Position numbers and translations under genes: made by a program. A stretch of DNA of 64,000 nt from Flavobacterium fluvii. Its GTDB lineage: Bacteria; Bacteroidota; Bacteroidia; Flavobacteriales; Flavobacteriaceae. Location of the stretch: contig NZ_FQWB01000004.1 of NCBI RefSeq assembly GCF_900129545.1, positions 1 through 64,000 of the forward strand, in the 5' to 3' direction. This document shows positions 52,999-61,916 of the stretch, piece by piece (the first letter of the stretch is position 1; each line of letters opens with the position of its first letter). Under the pieces are notes generated by a model. The model ran no database searches, was not told where the DNA came from, and worked only from the letters and a program-made list of their open reading frames with translations.

Positions 52999-53586
52999 TT
53001 ACCATCTGTACAATAACCCGAACTGTGGTTGAGCAAAAATGTTGTTGAACAAGTTTACGTTTACATTTAAATCACTTGAATTTGAACCAGATTCCGGATT
53101 CACATTGTTGTAACTCAAGATGTTTGCCAATTCAAAGGTGGCAGCCCAATGAGGAGTGAAGAAATAATTCATTCCCAAATCGATATTGGCATTCATTGCA
53201 CTATTGGTATTCTTGTTGCCATTATTTACCTGAGTTGATATAGAAGAATATCCTAAACCAAGTTCACCATAAGCATTAAAGCTTTTGCTTGCTCCCAATG
53301 ACAAGAAATAATAACGAGCGAAAGCACCAATGCCGAATGTATTATTCTCAACAGTTCCATTGTCTTGACCTGCAAGAGCCAAAAATCCCCCAACAGCCCA
53401 TTTGTCGTCTAACATTATTCCCATTTTTGGTGTAAATGACCAGCTATCTTCAACATCGCCTGAACGAAAGCTGAAACTACCTTCTACAAATTTATTTCCT
53501 TTAGAGAAACCATTGTTTGCAACTTCTTGTGCATTAGCAAAACCAAATGCGAAAATTGCTACTACTGATAAAAGAATCTTTTTCAT
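52999..53586 (-). CDS. Outer-membrane beta-barrel protein
   Basis: A 195-residue outer-membrane protein. Signal MKKILLSVVAIFAFGFANAQ precedes eight or so amphipathic strands such as FVEGSFSFRSGDVEDSWSF and MGIMLDDKWAVGGFLALAG. The end QPQFGLLYRW has the usual aromatic last residue. It is of the small porin type, role unknown. It is divergent from the barrel gene at 53849. Confidence 0.82.
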   Translation of the reverse strand: MKKILLSVVAIFAFGFANAQEVANNGFSKGNKFVEGSFSFRSGDVEDSWSFTPKMGIMLDDKWAVGGFLALAGQDNGTVENNTFGIGAFARYYFLSLGASKSFNAYGELGLGYSSISTQVNNGNKNTNSAMNANIDLGMNYFFTPHWAATFELANILSYNNVNPESGSNSSDLNVNVNLFNNIFAQPQFGLLYRW

Positions 53587-53848
53587 GTTTGTTTAGTTTT
53601 TGATTTATAATACCTCGAAATTAGGCATTAAAACTAAAGTGGTTTTGGTCACAAATTTATAGTTATCAACAAAATTAATAACAAAATGAGATAATAATAA
53701 ATTATTAACTATTTACATACGCTTTAATTATCAAAAACACAATTGTACTGAATATTAATCAAAACAATATCGGTTGTCAAGAAAAACACAATAATTAAAC
53801 ATTTAAGGAGTTTTAGAATAAGACCCTAATCTATAAAACTTAAAAAAA

Positions 53849-54394
53849 ATGAGGAATAAAACATTTTTAATTACCGCTTTACTATTTGTCCTGTCTTTCA
53901 ACACCCAAGCACAGCTATTGCAAATTGGTGCAAAAGTTGGATTAAATTACGCAAATTTTACAGGCTCTGAAATACAATCAGACGCGATAACAAGCTATCA
54001 CGCTGGATTGATTGCAGAAATTAAACTTATGGACAAATTTGCAATACAGCCAGAGTTATTGTACACTACTCAAGGTGCGAGTTATGATAGAGCTGGCCAA
54101 GAATTTAAAAATGAGTTGGGATATATTGCCATACCTGTATTGGCTAAAATATATTTAAGCAAATCATTTAGTCTGGAATTGGGACCTCAAGCTTCATTTT
54201 TATTAAGTGAAAAGAATGATTTTGATGTCAACAATTCAAACACATTTGATTTTGCAGTTGATGCCGGATTGAGTTTTAAAATTACCAAAAACATCTTTTT
54301 ACAAGGACGATATGTTTTAGGATTGACGGAAGTATCAACAACAGCAGAAACAAAAAACTCGGTGCTTCAATTTTCGGCAGGTCTTATGTTTTAA
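53849..54394 (+). CDS. Porin-like outer-membrane beta-barrel protein
   Basis: A 181-residue protein with signal MRNKTFLITALLFVLSFNTQ. IGAKVGLNYANFTGSEIQSD, FAIQPELLYTTQGASYDRAG, LGYIAIPVLAKIYLSKSFSL and the terminal VLQFSAGLMF are typical of the PorT/OMP_b-brl family of Bacteroidota. Ligand and partners are unknown. A strong hairpin terminator follows. Confidence 0.85.
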   Translation: MRNKTFLITALLFVLSFNTQAQLLQIGAKVGLNYANFTGSEIQSDAITSYHAGLIAEIKLMDKFAIQPELLYTTQGASYDRAGQEFKNELGYIAIPVLAKIYLSKSFSLELGPQASFLLSEKNDFDVNNSNTFDFAVDAGLSFKITKNIFLQGRYVLGLTEVSTTAETKNSVLQFSAGLMF

Positions 54395-54420
54395 CAAAAT
54401 TAAAAATATAAGTGAATCAA

Positions 54421-54447
54421 AACCGTTCGTAATTGGAACGGTTTTTT
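54421..54447 (+). terminator. Terminator after the porin-like gene
   Basis: AACCGTTC-GTAATTG-GAACGGTT, then a T run. An 8-bp stem. Confidence 0.85.
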
Positions 54448-54559
54448 TATTTTTACCAAAATATGATTTATGAAATGAGCATTTCAGAGATGTCATTCAA
54501 ATATCAATTACGTATGCGAATTGCATATTCCAATAAAAAATAACAAATATTATCTTCGT

Positions 54560-54973
54560 ATGAAAATTTGCATTATCAACGGACCAAACCTCAACTTATT
54601 AGGAAAACGCGAACCAGAAATTTATGGTTCCCAAACTTTTGAAGATTATCTGGAAATCTTGAAAAGCAAGTTTCCAAACGTGGAATTTACGTATTACCAA
54701 AGCAATATCGAAGGCGAATTGATTGGCAAAATCCAGGAATTTGGTTTTTCTTATGACGGCATTATCCTGAATGCCGGTGCTTACACCCATACCTCGATAG
54801 GCATTGGCGATGCCATAAAATCCATAACAACTCCCGTGATTGAAGTCCATATTTCTAATACTTTTTCGAGAGAAAGCTTTCGTCATCAATCCTATATTTC
54901 AGGCAATGCCAAAGGAGTGATTCTTGGTTTCGGAATGAAAAGCTATGAATTGGCCATCCTGTCTTTTTTGTAA
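54560..54973 (+). CDS. aroQ: Type II 3-dehydroquinate dehydratase
   Basis: Third step of the shikimate pathway, dehydrating 3-dehydroquinate. The 137 residues have the compact type II layout: MKICIINGPNLNLLGKREPE, active-site Y22 in EIYGSQT, GIILNAGAYTHTSIGIGDAI and the catalytic His region EVHISNTFSRESFRHQSYIS. I begin at 54560, where the family's IINGPNLN block starts at residue 5; the longer frame adds an unrelated tail. It is in a single-gene unit. Confidence 0.96.
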   Translation: MKICIINGPNLNLLGKREPEIYGSQTFEDYLEILKSKFPNVEFTYYQSNIEGELIGKIQEFGFSYDGIILNAGAYTHTSIGIGDAIKSITTPVIEVHISNTFSRESFRHQSYISGNAKGVILGFGMKSYELAILSFL

Positions 54974-55028
54974 TTCCTCAATTATTTACAGACATTTAGC
55001 ATTTCATTAAAATAACAAAATTTTATGA

Positions 55029-55056
55029 TTGTATTTTATTCCTACTTGTATATTTG
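55029..55056 (+). promoter_or_regulatory. Promoter of the DUF5686 gene
   Basis: TTG (55029-55031), 17-base spacer, TATATTTG (55049-55056), 17 bases before the ATG at 55074. It lies inside the longer open frame and supports the downstream start. Confidence 0.65.
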
Positions 55057-55073
55057 TAGGAAAAAATTACGGT

Positions 55074-57560
55074 ATGAAAAAATTCTACTTGCTCTTGTCT
55101 CTTTTAGTTTCATTTTTCTCCTTTGCACAAATTAGGGGAACTATCACTGACAACAAAGGAATTCCGCTTTCGCTTGTAACAATTTTAGAAGAAAACACCT
55201 ATAACGGGACTTCCTCAAACGAACATGGAAATTATGAATTGAACATCAAAAAAACGGGAAAACACACCATTGTTTTTCAATATTTGGGATTCAAAACCCA
55301 GAAAATAACCGTCTCAATTGACAAATTCCCGTTCATCCAAAATATAAAATTGGTTGAAGAAAACCTGTCACTTTCCGAAGTTGTAATCAACTCCAAAGAC
55401 AATCCTGCCAATGCCGTAATCAGGCAGGCCATTGCCAACAAAAAAGAAAACTCCGAAAAAACGGCTCGTTTCAAAGCCGACTTCTATTCCCGAGGCATTT
55501 TTAAAGTCAAAGATTTACCCAAAAAAATATTGGGACAAAAAATTGGCGATTTAGACGGCGCGGTTGACTCAACGGGAACCGGAATTATTTATTTATCGGA
55601 AACCGTTTCGAAAATTATTTTTGAAAAACCCGACAATTTAAAAGAACGAATTATTGCTTCCAAAATAAGTGGAGACAACAAAGGCTTCAGCTACAATACT
55701 GCCCGTTCAACAATTTATGATTTTTATGAAAACACTTTGGATTTCAACAGCAAAATGATTTCGCCCATTGCCGACAATGCTTTCAACTATTACAAATATA
55801 AATTAGAAGGAACTTTTCAGGACGACAACAATTTGATGATCAACAAAATAAAAGTCATTGCAAAACGGGATGCCGAACCTGTTTTTGAAGGATACATTTA
55901 TATCGTCGAAGATTCTTGGGCAATTTATGCGGTAGATTTAGACATCAAAGGTTATCGAATGCACCAAGAATATGTGGATGTAATGAAGATAAAACAAAAT
56001 TTCAACTACAACAAAAACAACAAGATTTGGGCAAAAAACACTCAAAGTCTTGAATTTTCCGCCGGTATTTTTGGAATAAAATTCAACGGTAAATTCTCTT
56101 ATGTTTACAGTAATTACGAATTCGAAAAAGCGTTTGCCAAAAAAACTTTTACCAATGAAATCGTAAGTTTTGAAGACAATTCCAATAAAAAAGACACCAC
56201 TTTTTGGAACAAAAACAGACCCATACCTCTCACTCTCGAAGAAAGCACTGATTATGTAAAAAAAGACAGCGTACATAAAGTTCGAAATTCCAAAACTTAT
56301 TTAGATTCAATTGACAAAAAAAATAATAAATTCAAAATTCTTAGCCCAATAACGGGCTATCATTGGAAAAACAGCAGCCAAAAGAAATCGTTCAACTACG
56401 ATGGTTTACTCAATTTATCCTCTTTGAGTTTCAACACGGTTCAGGGCTGGAACCTGGATTCTGGATTTTCTTTCCGGGATTGGGCAGCCGAAGAAGAAAA
56501 AGGAAAATCGACTTCTATAAGCACCAAGTTCAATTATGGATTTTCGGATTATAGATTGCGCCTTACGGCCAATTATTACCATCGATTCAATAATCAAAAT
56601 TATGCAACACTCACAGTTTCTGGAGGCAGCAAAGTAAACCAATTCAATCCAGAAGAACCCATTACAAAATTCATAAACTCCGTGAGTTCCTTGTTTTTTG
56701 TTGACAATTACATGAAATTGTACAACAAGGAATTTGCAGGCGCAACTTACGCTCAAGACTTGGGCAATAATTTTAATCTGAAAGGAAAATTGGAATACCA
56801 ACAACGAAAACCTTTGTTCAATACCACAGACCATGTTTTTGTCAAAAGCGACGACATTTACAGTTCCAACAATCCGCTGTTGCCCGACGATAATTTGACT
56901 CCGGCATTCGAGGAACATCACCTCACAAAAGCTTCCGTTCTTGCCAGAGTAAATTTTGGAACCAAATACATTTCAAGACCTGACGGAAAATTAAATATCA
57001 GAAACTACGACTATCCAACACTATATTTTGGCTACGAAAATGCTTTTGCTTCCAATGAAAACAAATACCAATTCCAATTAATCACAAGTCAAATCAGGTA
57101 TGATTTTAATGCCGGAAACAAGGGAACATTGGGAATAAACCTAAAAGCGGGAACTTTCATTCACGGCGAAAACATCTCGTTTGTGGATTACAAACATTTC
57201 AACGGAAACAGGACACACATTGGAACCACCGACCGTTATTTGAACGTTTTCAACTTACTGCCTTATTATTCCAACAGCACAAATGATTCGTATTTCGAAG
57301 CCCATTTGGAGCACAACGACAAAGGCTATATTATGAATAAAATTCCATTGTTGAACAAATTGAATTCTACTTTGGTTTTAGGATTTCATGCTCTTGCCGT
57401 TCCTGAGACAAAACCATATACAGAAGTTACAGTTGGCCTGGACAACCTAGGTTTTGGAAAACTAAAGGTATTTCGTTTTGATTATGTTCATTCTTTCCAA
57501 AACGGGGTACAAGAAAACGGAGTCGTTTTTGGACTTAAAATCTTGAATATTTTGGAGTAA
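55074..57560 (+). CDS. DUF5686 family outer-membrane protein
   Basis: An 828-residue protein. Signal MKKFYLLLSLLVSFFSFAQ is followed by a carboxypeptidase-regulatory-like domain (about 20-100: IRGTITDNKGIPLSLVTILE) and then the large DUF5686 region, rich in beta-strands that suit an outer-membrane barrel. The end (FGLKILNILE) resembles a barrel terminus. It may transport or bind polymers, but no function is known. It is convergent with the CDF transporter gene, with only 3 bases between stop codons. Confidence 0.85.
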   Translation: MKKFYLLLSLLVSFFSFAQIRGTITDNKGIPLSLVTILEENTYNGTSSNEHGNYELNIKKTGKHTIVFQYLGFKTQKITVSIDKFPFIQNIKLVEENLSLSEVVINSKDNPANAVIRQAIANKKENSEKTARFKADFYSRGIFKVKDLPKKILGQKIGDLDGAVDSTGTGIIYLSETVSKIIFEKPDNLKERIIASKISGDNKGFSYNTARSTIYDFYENTLDFNSKMISPIADNAFNYYKYKLEGTFQDDNNLMINKIKVIAKRDAEPVFEGYIYIVEDSWAIYAVDLDIKGYRMHQEYVDVMKIKQNFNYNKNNKIWAKNTQSLEFSAGIFGIKFNGKFSYVYSNYEFEKAFAKKTFTNEIVSFEDNSNKKDTTFWNKNRPIPLTLEESTDYVKKDSVHKVRNSKTYLDSIDKKNNKFKILSPITGYHWKNSSQKKSFNYDGLLNLSSLSFNTVQGWNLDSGFSFRDWAAEEEKGKSTSISTKFNYGFSDYRLRLTANYYHRFNNQNYATLTVSGGSKVNQFNPEEPITKFINSVSSLFFVDNYMKLYNKEFAGATYAQDLGNNFNLKGKLEYQQRKPLFNTTDHVFVKSDDIYSSNNPLLPDDNLTPAFEEHHLTKASVLARVNFGTKYISRPDGKLNIRNYDYPTLYFGYENAFASNENKYQFQLITSQIRYDFNAGNKGTLGINLKAGTFIHGENISFVDYKHFNGNRTHIGTTDRYLNVFNLLPYYSNSTNDSYFEAHLEHNDKGYIMNKIPLLNKLNSTLVLGFHALAVPETKPYTEVTVGLDNLGFGKLKVFRFDYVHSFQNGVQENGVVFGLKILNILE

Positions 57561-57563
57561 ATT

Positions 57564-58436
57564 CTAATAATTCGTCGGTTCAATATGAATTAAAACGTGA
57601 CCTAGTTCAGGTATTGCTGCTCTTAAAGTATCTTTTAATAAATGTGATATGTCGTGACCTTCCTTCACGCTAATATTGGCATTGACAATGGCGTGCAAGT
57701 CAACGTGGTATTTCATTCCCGCTTTTCGAATAAAACATTTCTCGGTATTTACGACTCCATCCACTTGTTGGGCCACTTTCCTGATTTCGACAATCAAGTC
57801 TTCGTTCAGATGTTCGTCCATGATTTCTCCAAGGGCTGGCCTGAAAATTAAATAACTATTGTAACATATGAATCCAGCCGCAAAAAGTGCCGCCCAATCA
57901 TCTGCAGATTCGTATCCTTTTCCCAAAATCAAGGCAATCGAAATTCCGACAAATGCCGCCACCGATGTTATTGCATCGCTTCTGTGATGCCAAGCATCGG
58001 CTTTCAACGAAGAACTATTGGATTCCACGCTTCTTTTCATCACTATTCGAAAGGAATATTCCTTCCAAATAATTATGGCTCCAAGAACAAAAAGCGTCCA
58101 AGTTTTTGGCAATTCGTGAGGGGTTCCAATATTGATGATACTCTCGTAAGCAATAATTGTTGCCGAAGTAATCAAGAAACCTACGACTAAAAAAGTAATT
58201 AGAGGTTCGGCTCGTCCATGTCCATAAGGATGATTTTCGTCCGGCGGTTTATTCGAATACTTGATTCCGAACAAGACCAAAAATGATGACAAAATATCGG
58301 TAGTCGACTCGATGGCATCGGCAATCAAAGCATAGGAATTTCCAAAAAAGCCTGCCAATCCCTTGATTAAAGCCAAACAGACATTGCCCACTATACTAAA
58401 ATATGTGGCTTTTACTGCGGTTTGCTCGTTTGTCAT
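57564..58436 (-). CDS. Cation diffusion facilitator metal transporter
   Basis: A 290-residue inner-membrane proton-driven exporter of divalent metals. Six helices are visible, the metal-site motif LIADAIESTTDI in helix 2 and LKADAWHHRSDAITS in helix 5 (HxxxD), and a cytoplasmic C-terminal domain (about 205-290) with GMKYHVDLHAIVNANISVKE. The conserved Asp and His residues are kept, so it should be active, most probably on zinc, iron or cobalt. Confidence 0.9.
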   Translation of the reverse strand: MTNEQTAVKATYFSIVGNVCLALIKGLAGFFGNSYALIADAIESTTDILSSFLVLFGIKYSNKPPDENHPYGHGRAEPLITFLVVGFLITSATIIAYESIINIGTPHELPKTWTLFVLGAIIIWKEYSFRIVMKRSVESNSSSLKADAWHHRSDAITSVAAFVGISIALILGKGYESADDWAALFAAGFICYNSYLIFRPALGEIMDEHLNEDLIVEIRKVAQQVDGVVNTEKCFIRKAGMKYHVDLHAIVNANISVKEGHDISHLLKDTLRAAIPELGHVLIHIEPTNY

Positions 58437-58486
58437 TTTTGGATATTTTATTAATCTAACGGGAGTATTTTATTACCCTTTTATAA

Positions 58487-58562
58487 ACACGGATTCCACA
58501 GATTTGCACAGATATTTGAAGTAGTAAATACCCTAATTTGTGAAAATTTGCGGAATCAGTGT
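58487..58562. repeat. Imperfect inverted repeat upstream of the CDF gene
   Basis: The left arm (58487-58513) reads ACACGGATTCCACAGATTTG and on; the right arm (58536-58562) is its reverse complement with about 5 mismatches in 27 bases. It lies between the CDF gene start and the murA stop. Related GATTCCACAGATTT units are familiar in Bacteroidota intergenic DNA. Confidence 0.65.
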
Positions 58563-58570
58563 TACTGTTT

Positions 58571-59881
58571 TTATGCTCGAACAATTTTGGCTCCGATGGC
58601 TCTCAATCGTTCGTCAATTCGTTCGTAACCTCTATCGATTTGTTCTATATTTTGGATAGTGCTGGTACCTTTTGCCGAAAGCGCCGCAATCAACAAAGAG
58701 ATTCCCGCTCTAATATCTGGTGAAGACATCGTTGTGGCTTTCAATCTTGATTTAAAATCATGACCAATCACAACAGCCCTGTGCGGATCACACAAAATAA
58801 TTTTGGCTCCCATATCAATCAATTTATCCACGAAAAACAAACGGCTTTCGAACATTTTTTGATGAATCAAAACATCTCCCCTGGCTTGAGTCGCCACAAC
58901 AAGGACAATACTCAATAAATCCGGGGTGAATCCTGGCCAAGGCGCATCCGAAATCGTAAGAATGGATCCGTCGATGTCCGTTTTCACTTGGTAACCATCT
59001 TTATGTGATGGAATGTAAATATCGTCTCCTTTTTTTTCCAAAGTAATTCCCAGTTTTCTGAAAACGTTTGGAATAAGTCCCAAATTTTCCCAGCTCACGT
59101 CTTTAATGGTAATTTCGCTTCTGGTCATTGCCGCCAATCCTATCCAGCTTCCTATTTCAACCATGTCGGGAAGAATTCTGTGCGTGCATCCACCAAGACT
59201 TTCAACACCTTCGATAGTCAACAAGTTTGATCCAATACCCGAAACTTTGGCTCCCATGGCATTCATCATTTTACACAACTGTTGCAAATAAGGTTCGCAG
59301 GCAGCGTTGTAAATGGTTGTTTTTCCTTTGGCCAAAACCGCAGCCATGACGATATTGGCAGTTCCAGTTACAGATGCTTCGTCCAACAACATATCGGAAC
59401 CTATTAATCCATCTGTAGCTTCAACACCATAAAAATGGTCTTCTTTATTGTAACGGAATTTTGCACCAAGATTTATGAATCCTTCAAAATGGGTATCCAA
59501 TCTTCTACGTCCAATTTTGTCGCCACCCGGTTTTGGTATATATCCCTTTCCGAAACGTGCCAAAAGTGGCCCAACAATCATGATGGAACCTCGAAGCGAA
59601 CCGCCTTCTTTCTTGAAAGCTTCAGTTTCTAAATACCCCACATTGACCTCGTCAGCTTGAAAAGTAAAAGAGCCTGGGCCATTTTTTTGGATTTTAACGC
59701 CTAAATTTCCCAAAAGGGTAATCAGTTTGTTAATGTCGATTATATCTGGAATATTATTGATGATTACTTTTTCAGGTGTCAACAATACGGCGCATAGAAT
59801 TTGCAATGCTTCGTTTTTTGCTCCTTGTGGCGTTATTTCTCCTTTTAGGCTAATGCCTCCTTCTATTTTAAAAATTCCCAT
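58571..59881 (-). CDS. murA: UDP-N-acetylglucosamine 1-carboxyvinyltransferase with active-site Asp
   Basis: First committed step of peptidoglycan synthesis, transferring enolpyruvate to UDP-GlcNAc. The 436 residues carry the usual two-domain fold (GAKNEALQILCAVLL, EASVTGTANIVMAAVLAKG, FTPDLLSIVLVVATQARG). The active-site loop reads IPKPGGDKIGRRRLDTHF, where D121 stands at the place of the fosfomycin-target cysteine (Cys115 in E. coli, in GGCxIG). The same Cys to Asp change in other bacteria makes MurA insensitive to fosfomycin. It follows the DUF4290 gene on the same strand, with 83 bases between. Confidence 0.96.
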   Translation of the reverse strand: MGIFKIEGGISLKGEITPQGAKNEALQILCAVLLTPEKVIINNIPDIIDINKLITLLGNLGVKIQKNGPGSFTFQADEVNVGYLETEAFKKEGGSLRGSIMIVGPLLARFGKGYIPKPGGDKIGRRRLDTHFEGFINLGAKFRYNKEDHFYGVEATDGLIGSDMLLDEASVTGTANIVMAAVLAKGKTTIYNAACEPYLQQLCKMMNAMGAKVSGIGSNLLTIEGVESLGGCTHRILPDMVEIGSWIGLAAMTRSEITIKDVSWENLGLIPNVFRKLGITLEKKGDDIYIPSHKDGYQVKTDIDGSILTISDAPWPGFTPDLLSIVLVVATQARGDVLIHQKMFESRLFFVDKLIDMGAKIILCDPHRAVVIGHDFKSRLKATTMSSPDIRAGISLLIAALSAKGTSTIQNIEQIDRGYERIDERLRAIGAKIVRA

Positions 59882-59883
59882 TT

Positions 59884-59960
59884 TTTATTTATGATTTACG
59901 AATTACGAATTACGAATTAATTGCTTTTGAATAAAAACTCTTAATTCAAAACCCATAACT
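59884..59960 (-). repeat. Degenerate AATTCGTAATTCGTA repeat before murA
   Basis: Between the DUF4290 stop and the murA start, three tandem ATTACGA units (59898-59918, read on the plus strand) sit in A+T-rich DNA. The units follow the DUF4290 stop on the minus strand, as the other degenerate repeats here follow stop codons. Confidence 0.5.
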
Positions 59961-59964
59961 AATT

Positions 59965-60690
59965 TTACAAAGGTTTTCTATTTTGGTTCTTATGTGCTGG
60001 GTTTGACTTTCCTGCTTTTAGATTTTTGTTGCTTTGAATTTTTGGCTGGCCAACTGGAGTAATTTTATTGGAAATCCTCTTGTTGGTTCGCAATAAATCC
60101 GTGGTTGTCAAAAGCTCTTCGGTACTTTGAATCAAATTCAGTTTTCCATCGGAGAGTTCATATAGATGTTCGAAAATAACGTCATCTTTCACGGTGTCTT
60201 TATTCCAACTCAAATAAGATTTTTTCATGTGATTGGCAATCACTTTCACCAAGGCATTTTTCATCTCACCTTCCTCCCATTTATTGGCCACATCAATCAT
60301 GTACTTGATGTTGTTGCCATAAAATCGATATTTTGGAAAATTTTGCGGGTATTTCAAAACATCGGGTTTCAGTTGCAATACTTCACGGGTTGGCACAGGA
60401 TAAGGAGATTCTACATCCAATTTAAAATCGGACATTATAAAAAGTTGGTCCCACAATTTATGCTGAAAATCAAGCACGTCACGCAAATGGGGATTCAAAC
60501 TTCCCATAACCTGAATGATGTATTTTGCCGCTTTATTGCGCTCTTCCCTGTCTTCAATCGCGGTGGCTTGGTCAATCAATTTTTGCAAATGACGACCGTA
60601 TTCCGGAATAATCAAATGCGGTCTTTCAGCATTATATTCCAAATGATGCACGACATCGTTAGAGTTTTCTTTTATATATTTTGAATTCAT
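59965..60690 (-). CDS. DUF4290 family protein
   Basis: A 241-residue protein of DUF4290. The segments VHHLEYNAERPHLIIPEYGR, EERNKAAKYIIQVMGSLNPH and LRDVLDFQHKLWDQLFIMSD are those of the family, and the tail (about 205-241) is basic and disordered, with NPAHKNQNRKP. The function is unknown. The family is often found before murA in Flavobacteria, as here. Confidence 0.85.
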   Translation of the reverse strand: MNSKYIKENSNDVVHHLEYNAERPHLIIPEYGRHLQKLIDQATAIEDREERNKAAKYIIQVMGSLNPHLRDVLDFQHKLWDQLFIMSDFKLDVESPYPVPTREVLQLKPDVLKYPQNFPKYRFYGNNIKYMIDVANKWEEGEMKNALVKVIANHMKKSYLSWNKDTVKDDVIFEHLYELSDGKLNLIQSTEELLTTTDLLRTNKRISNKITPVGQPKIQSNKNLKAGKSNPAHKNQNRKPL

Positions 60691-60726
60691 ATATGTATAA
60701 GTTGTTTTTTAGTTGTCATATATGGT

Positions 60727-60780
60727 ATCGCCTTTTTATTTATTGGTGTTTGCTTACGCAAACTTTTTTTTAATGGCGAT
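60727..60780. repeat. Nested inverted repeat between DUF4290 and DUF493 genes
   Basis: ATCGCC (60727-60732) pairs with GGCGAT (60775-60780) and encloses the hairpin GTTTGC-TTAC-GCAAAC (60748-60763). A T run follows the inner hairpin only on the plus strand, where no gene ends, so it is not an ordinary terminator for the flanking minus-strand genes. Confidence 0.5.
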
Positions 60781-60881
60781 TTCATGTTTGAATTATTTTA
60801 CTGTTTTAGACATGGGTATAATGCCTGTTTAAAGAGTAATCCTCTTTCGAGAATCTAGCTGCTCGCTATGTTTGTTTTGAT

Positions 60882-61166
60882 TTATAGGGAAATAATACCG
60901 TCAATTGAGGAAACTTCAATGTATTTATCAATTACTGCCTGAGAATCTTTCATGGTAACGTCAACAGAAATACTCGTGAATTTTCCGGTTTTGGATTTTG
61001 TCGTTTTTATGACTGCTCCCAAACAATTAAAGGCTTCTTCAACACGCAAAACATTGTCGTTTACAGACGGTACAATAAATTTATATAAATAGGTAGCTGG
61101 CCAAGTAGTGCTCAAATCCAACTCCACTTTCAACCTGTCATAAAATTCTTGAGTGTTCTTATCCAT
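60882..61166 (-). CDS. DUF493 family protein
   Basis: A 94-residue protein of the DUF493 (YbeD-like) family, a small ferredoxin-like ACT-type fold: WPATYLYKFIVPSVNDNVLR and FTSISVDVTMKDSQAVIDKY. Its function is not established. It has its own promoter at 61187 and lies 191 bases before the DUF4290 gene. Confidence 0.85.
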   Translation of the reverse strand: MDKNTQEFYDRLKVELDLSTTWPATYLYKFIVPSVNDNVLRVEEAFNCLGAVIKTTKSKTGKFTSISVDVTMKDSQAVIDKYIEVSSIDGIISL

Positions 61167-61186
61167 GCTATAATTAAAAATAAAAG

Positions 61187-61194
61187 CAAATATA
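61187..61194 (-). promoter_or_regulatory. Promoter of the DUF493 gene
   Basis: TATATTTG on the minus strand, 20 bases before the DUF493 start codon. Confidence 0.5.
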
Positions 61195-61290
61195 CAGTTT
61201 TGATTTTAGATTTGGGATTTAGGGTTTATGATTTTTAAAATAAAGAAAAGACGGTCCAAGATAATTTTTCTAAATTCCAATAACTTTAGG

Positions 61291-61298
61291 TAAATTTG
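61291..61298 (+). promoter_or_regulatory. Promoter of the P-loop protein gene
   Basis: TAAATTTG, followed by C, 17 bases before the GTG start at 61316. Confidence 0.5.
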
Positions 61299-61315
61299 CG
61301 GCTTATTTTAAAAAT

Positions 61316-61855
61316 GTGGGCAAAGAAATCATAGTCATTATCGGCGGACCAGGAACCGGCAAAAGCACTATCATCGATGGATTGATAGGCAAAGGATTTT
61401 GTTGCTATCCCGAAATCTCCCGACAAGTAACCTTGGATGCACAAAAACAAGGCATTGAACAACTGTTTCTTGAAAACCCGCTGCTTTTCAGCGAATTATT
61501 ATTGGAAGGAAGAAAAAAACAATTCAATAGCGCCTTGGAAGAAAAACAAGACGTGGTTTTTATCGACCGGGGAATTCCTGATATCCTGGCTTACATGCAC
61601 TACATTGGCGACAACTATCCAACCCATTTTGACTTGGCTTGTCGTGAAAATTTATACACCAAAATCTTTATTCTTCCGCCTTGGGAAGAAATATATGTGA
61701 GCGACGAAGCCCGCTACGAAAACTTTGAACAAGCAAAACTGATCCATGATCATCTTACGGAAACCTATCAAAATTATGGATACAAACCCATAGAAGTTCC
61801 AAAAGGCAGTGTAGATAATAGAATTTTATTTATCTTAGATGAAATTTCTAGATAA
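61316..61855 (+). CDS. P-loop nucleoside kinase-like protein, GTG start
   Basis: A 179-residue P-loop protein of the AAA_28 (NadR-like) type. The Walker A is GGPGTGKST at about 9-17, and FIDRGIPDILAYMHYIGDNY is the second signature (D in the Walker B position). The C-terminal YENFEQAKLIHDHLTETYQN is a family helix. Small-molecule phosphorylation is likely, but the substrate is unknown. The start is GTG; the ATG two bases before it is in another frame. The frame and the promoter 17 bases upstream support this. Confidence 0.8.
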   Translation: MGKEIIVIIGGPGTGKSTIIDGLIGKGFCCYPEISRQVTLDAQKQGIEQLFLENPLLFSELLLEGRKKQFNSALEEKQDVVFIDRGIPDILAYMHYIGDNYPTHFDLACRENLYTKIFILPPWEEIYVSDEARYENFEQAKLIHDHLTETYQNYGYKPIEVPKGSVDNRILFILDEISR

Positions 61856-61916
61856 TTTAGGAGATTTAAACTTTGAGTTTTGAACTTTTTAATGGCTAAT
61901 CAACAACTCCTATTTA

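Noticed and set aside
60748..60772. GTTTGC-TTAC-GCAAAC hairpin as a normal terminator
   Set aside because: The T run is on the plus strand while the neighbouring genes are on the minus strand.
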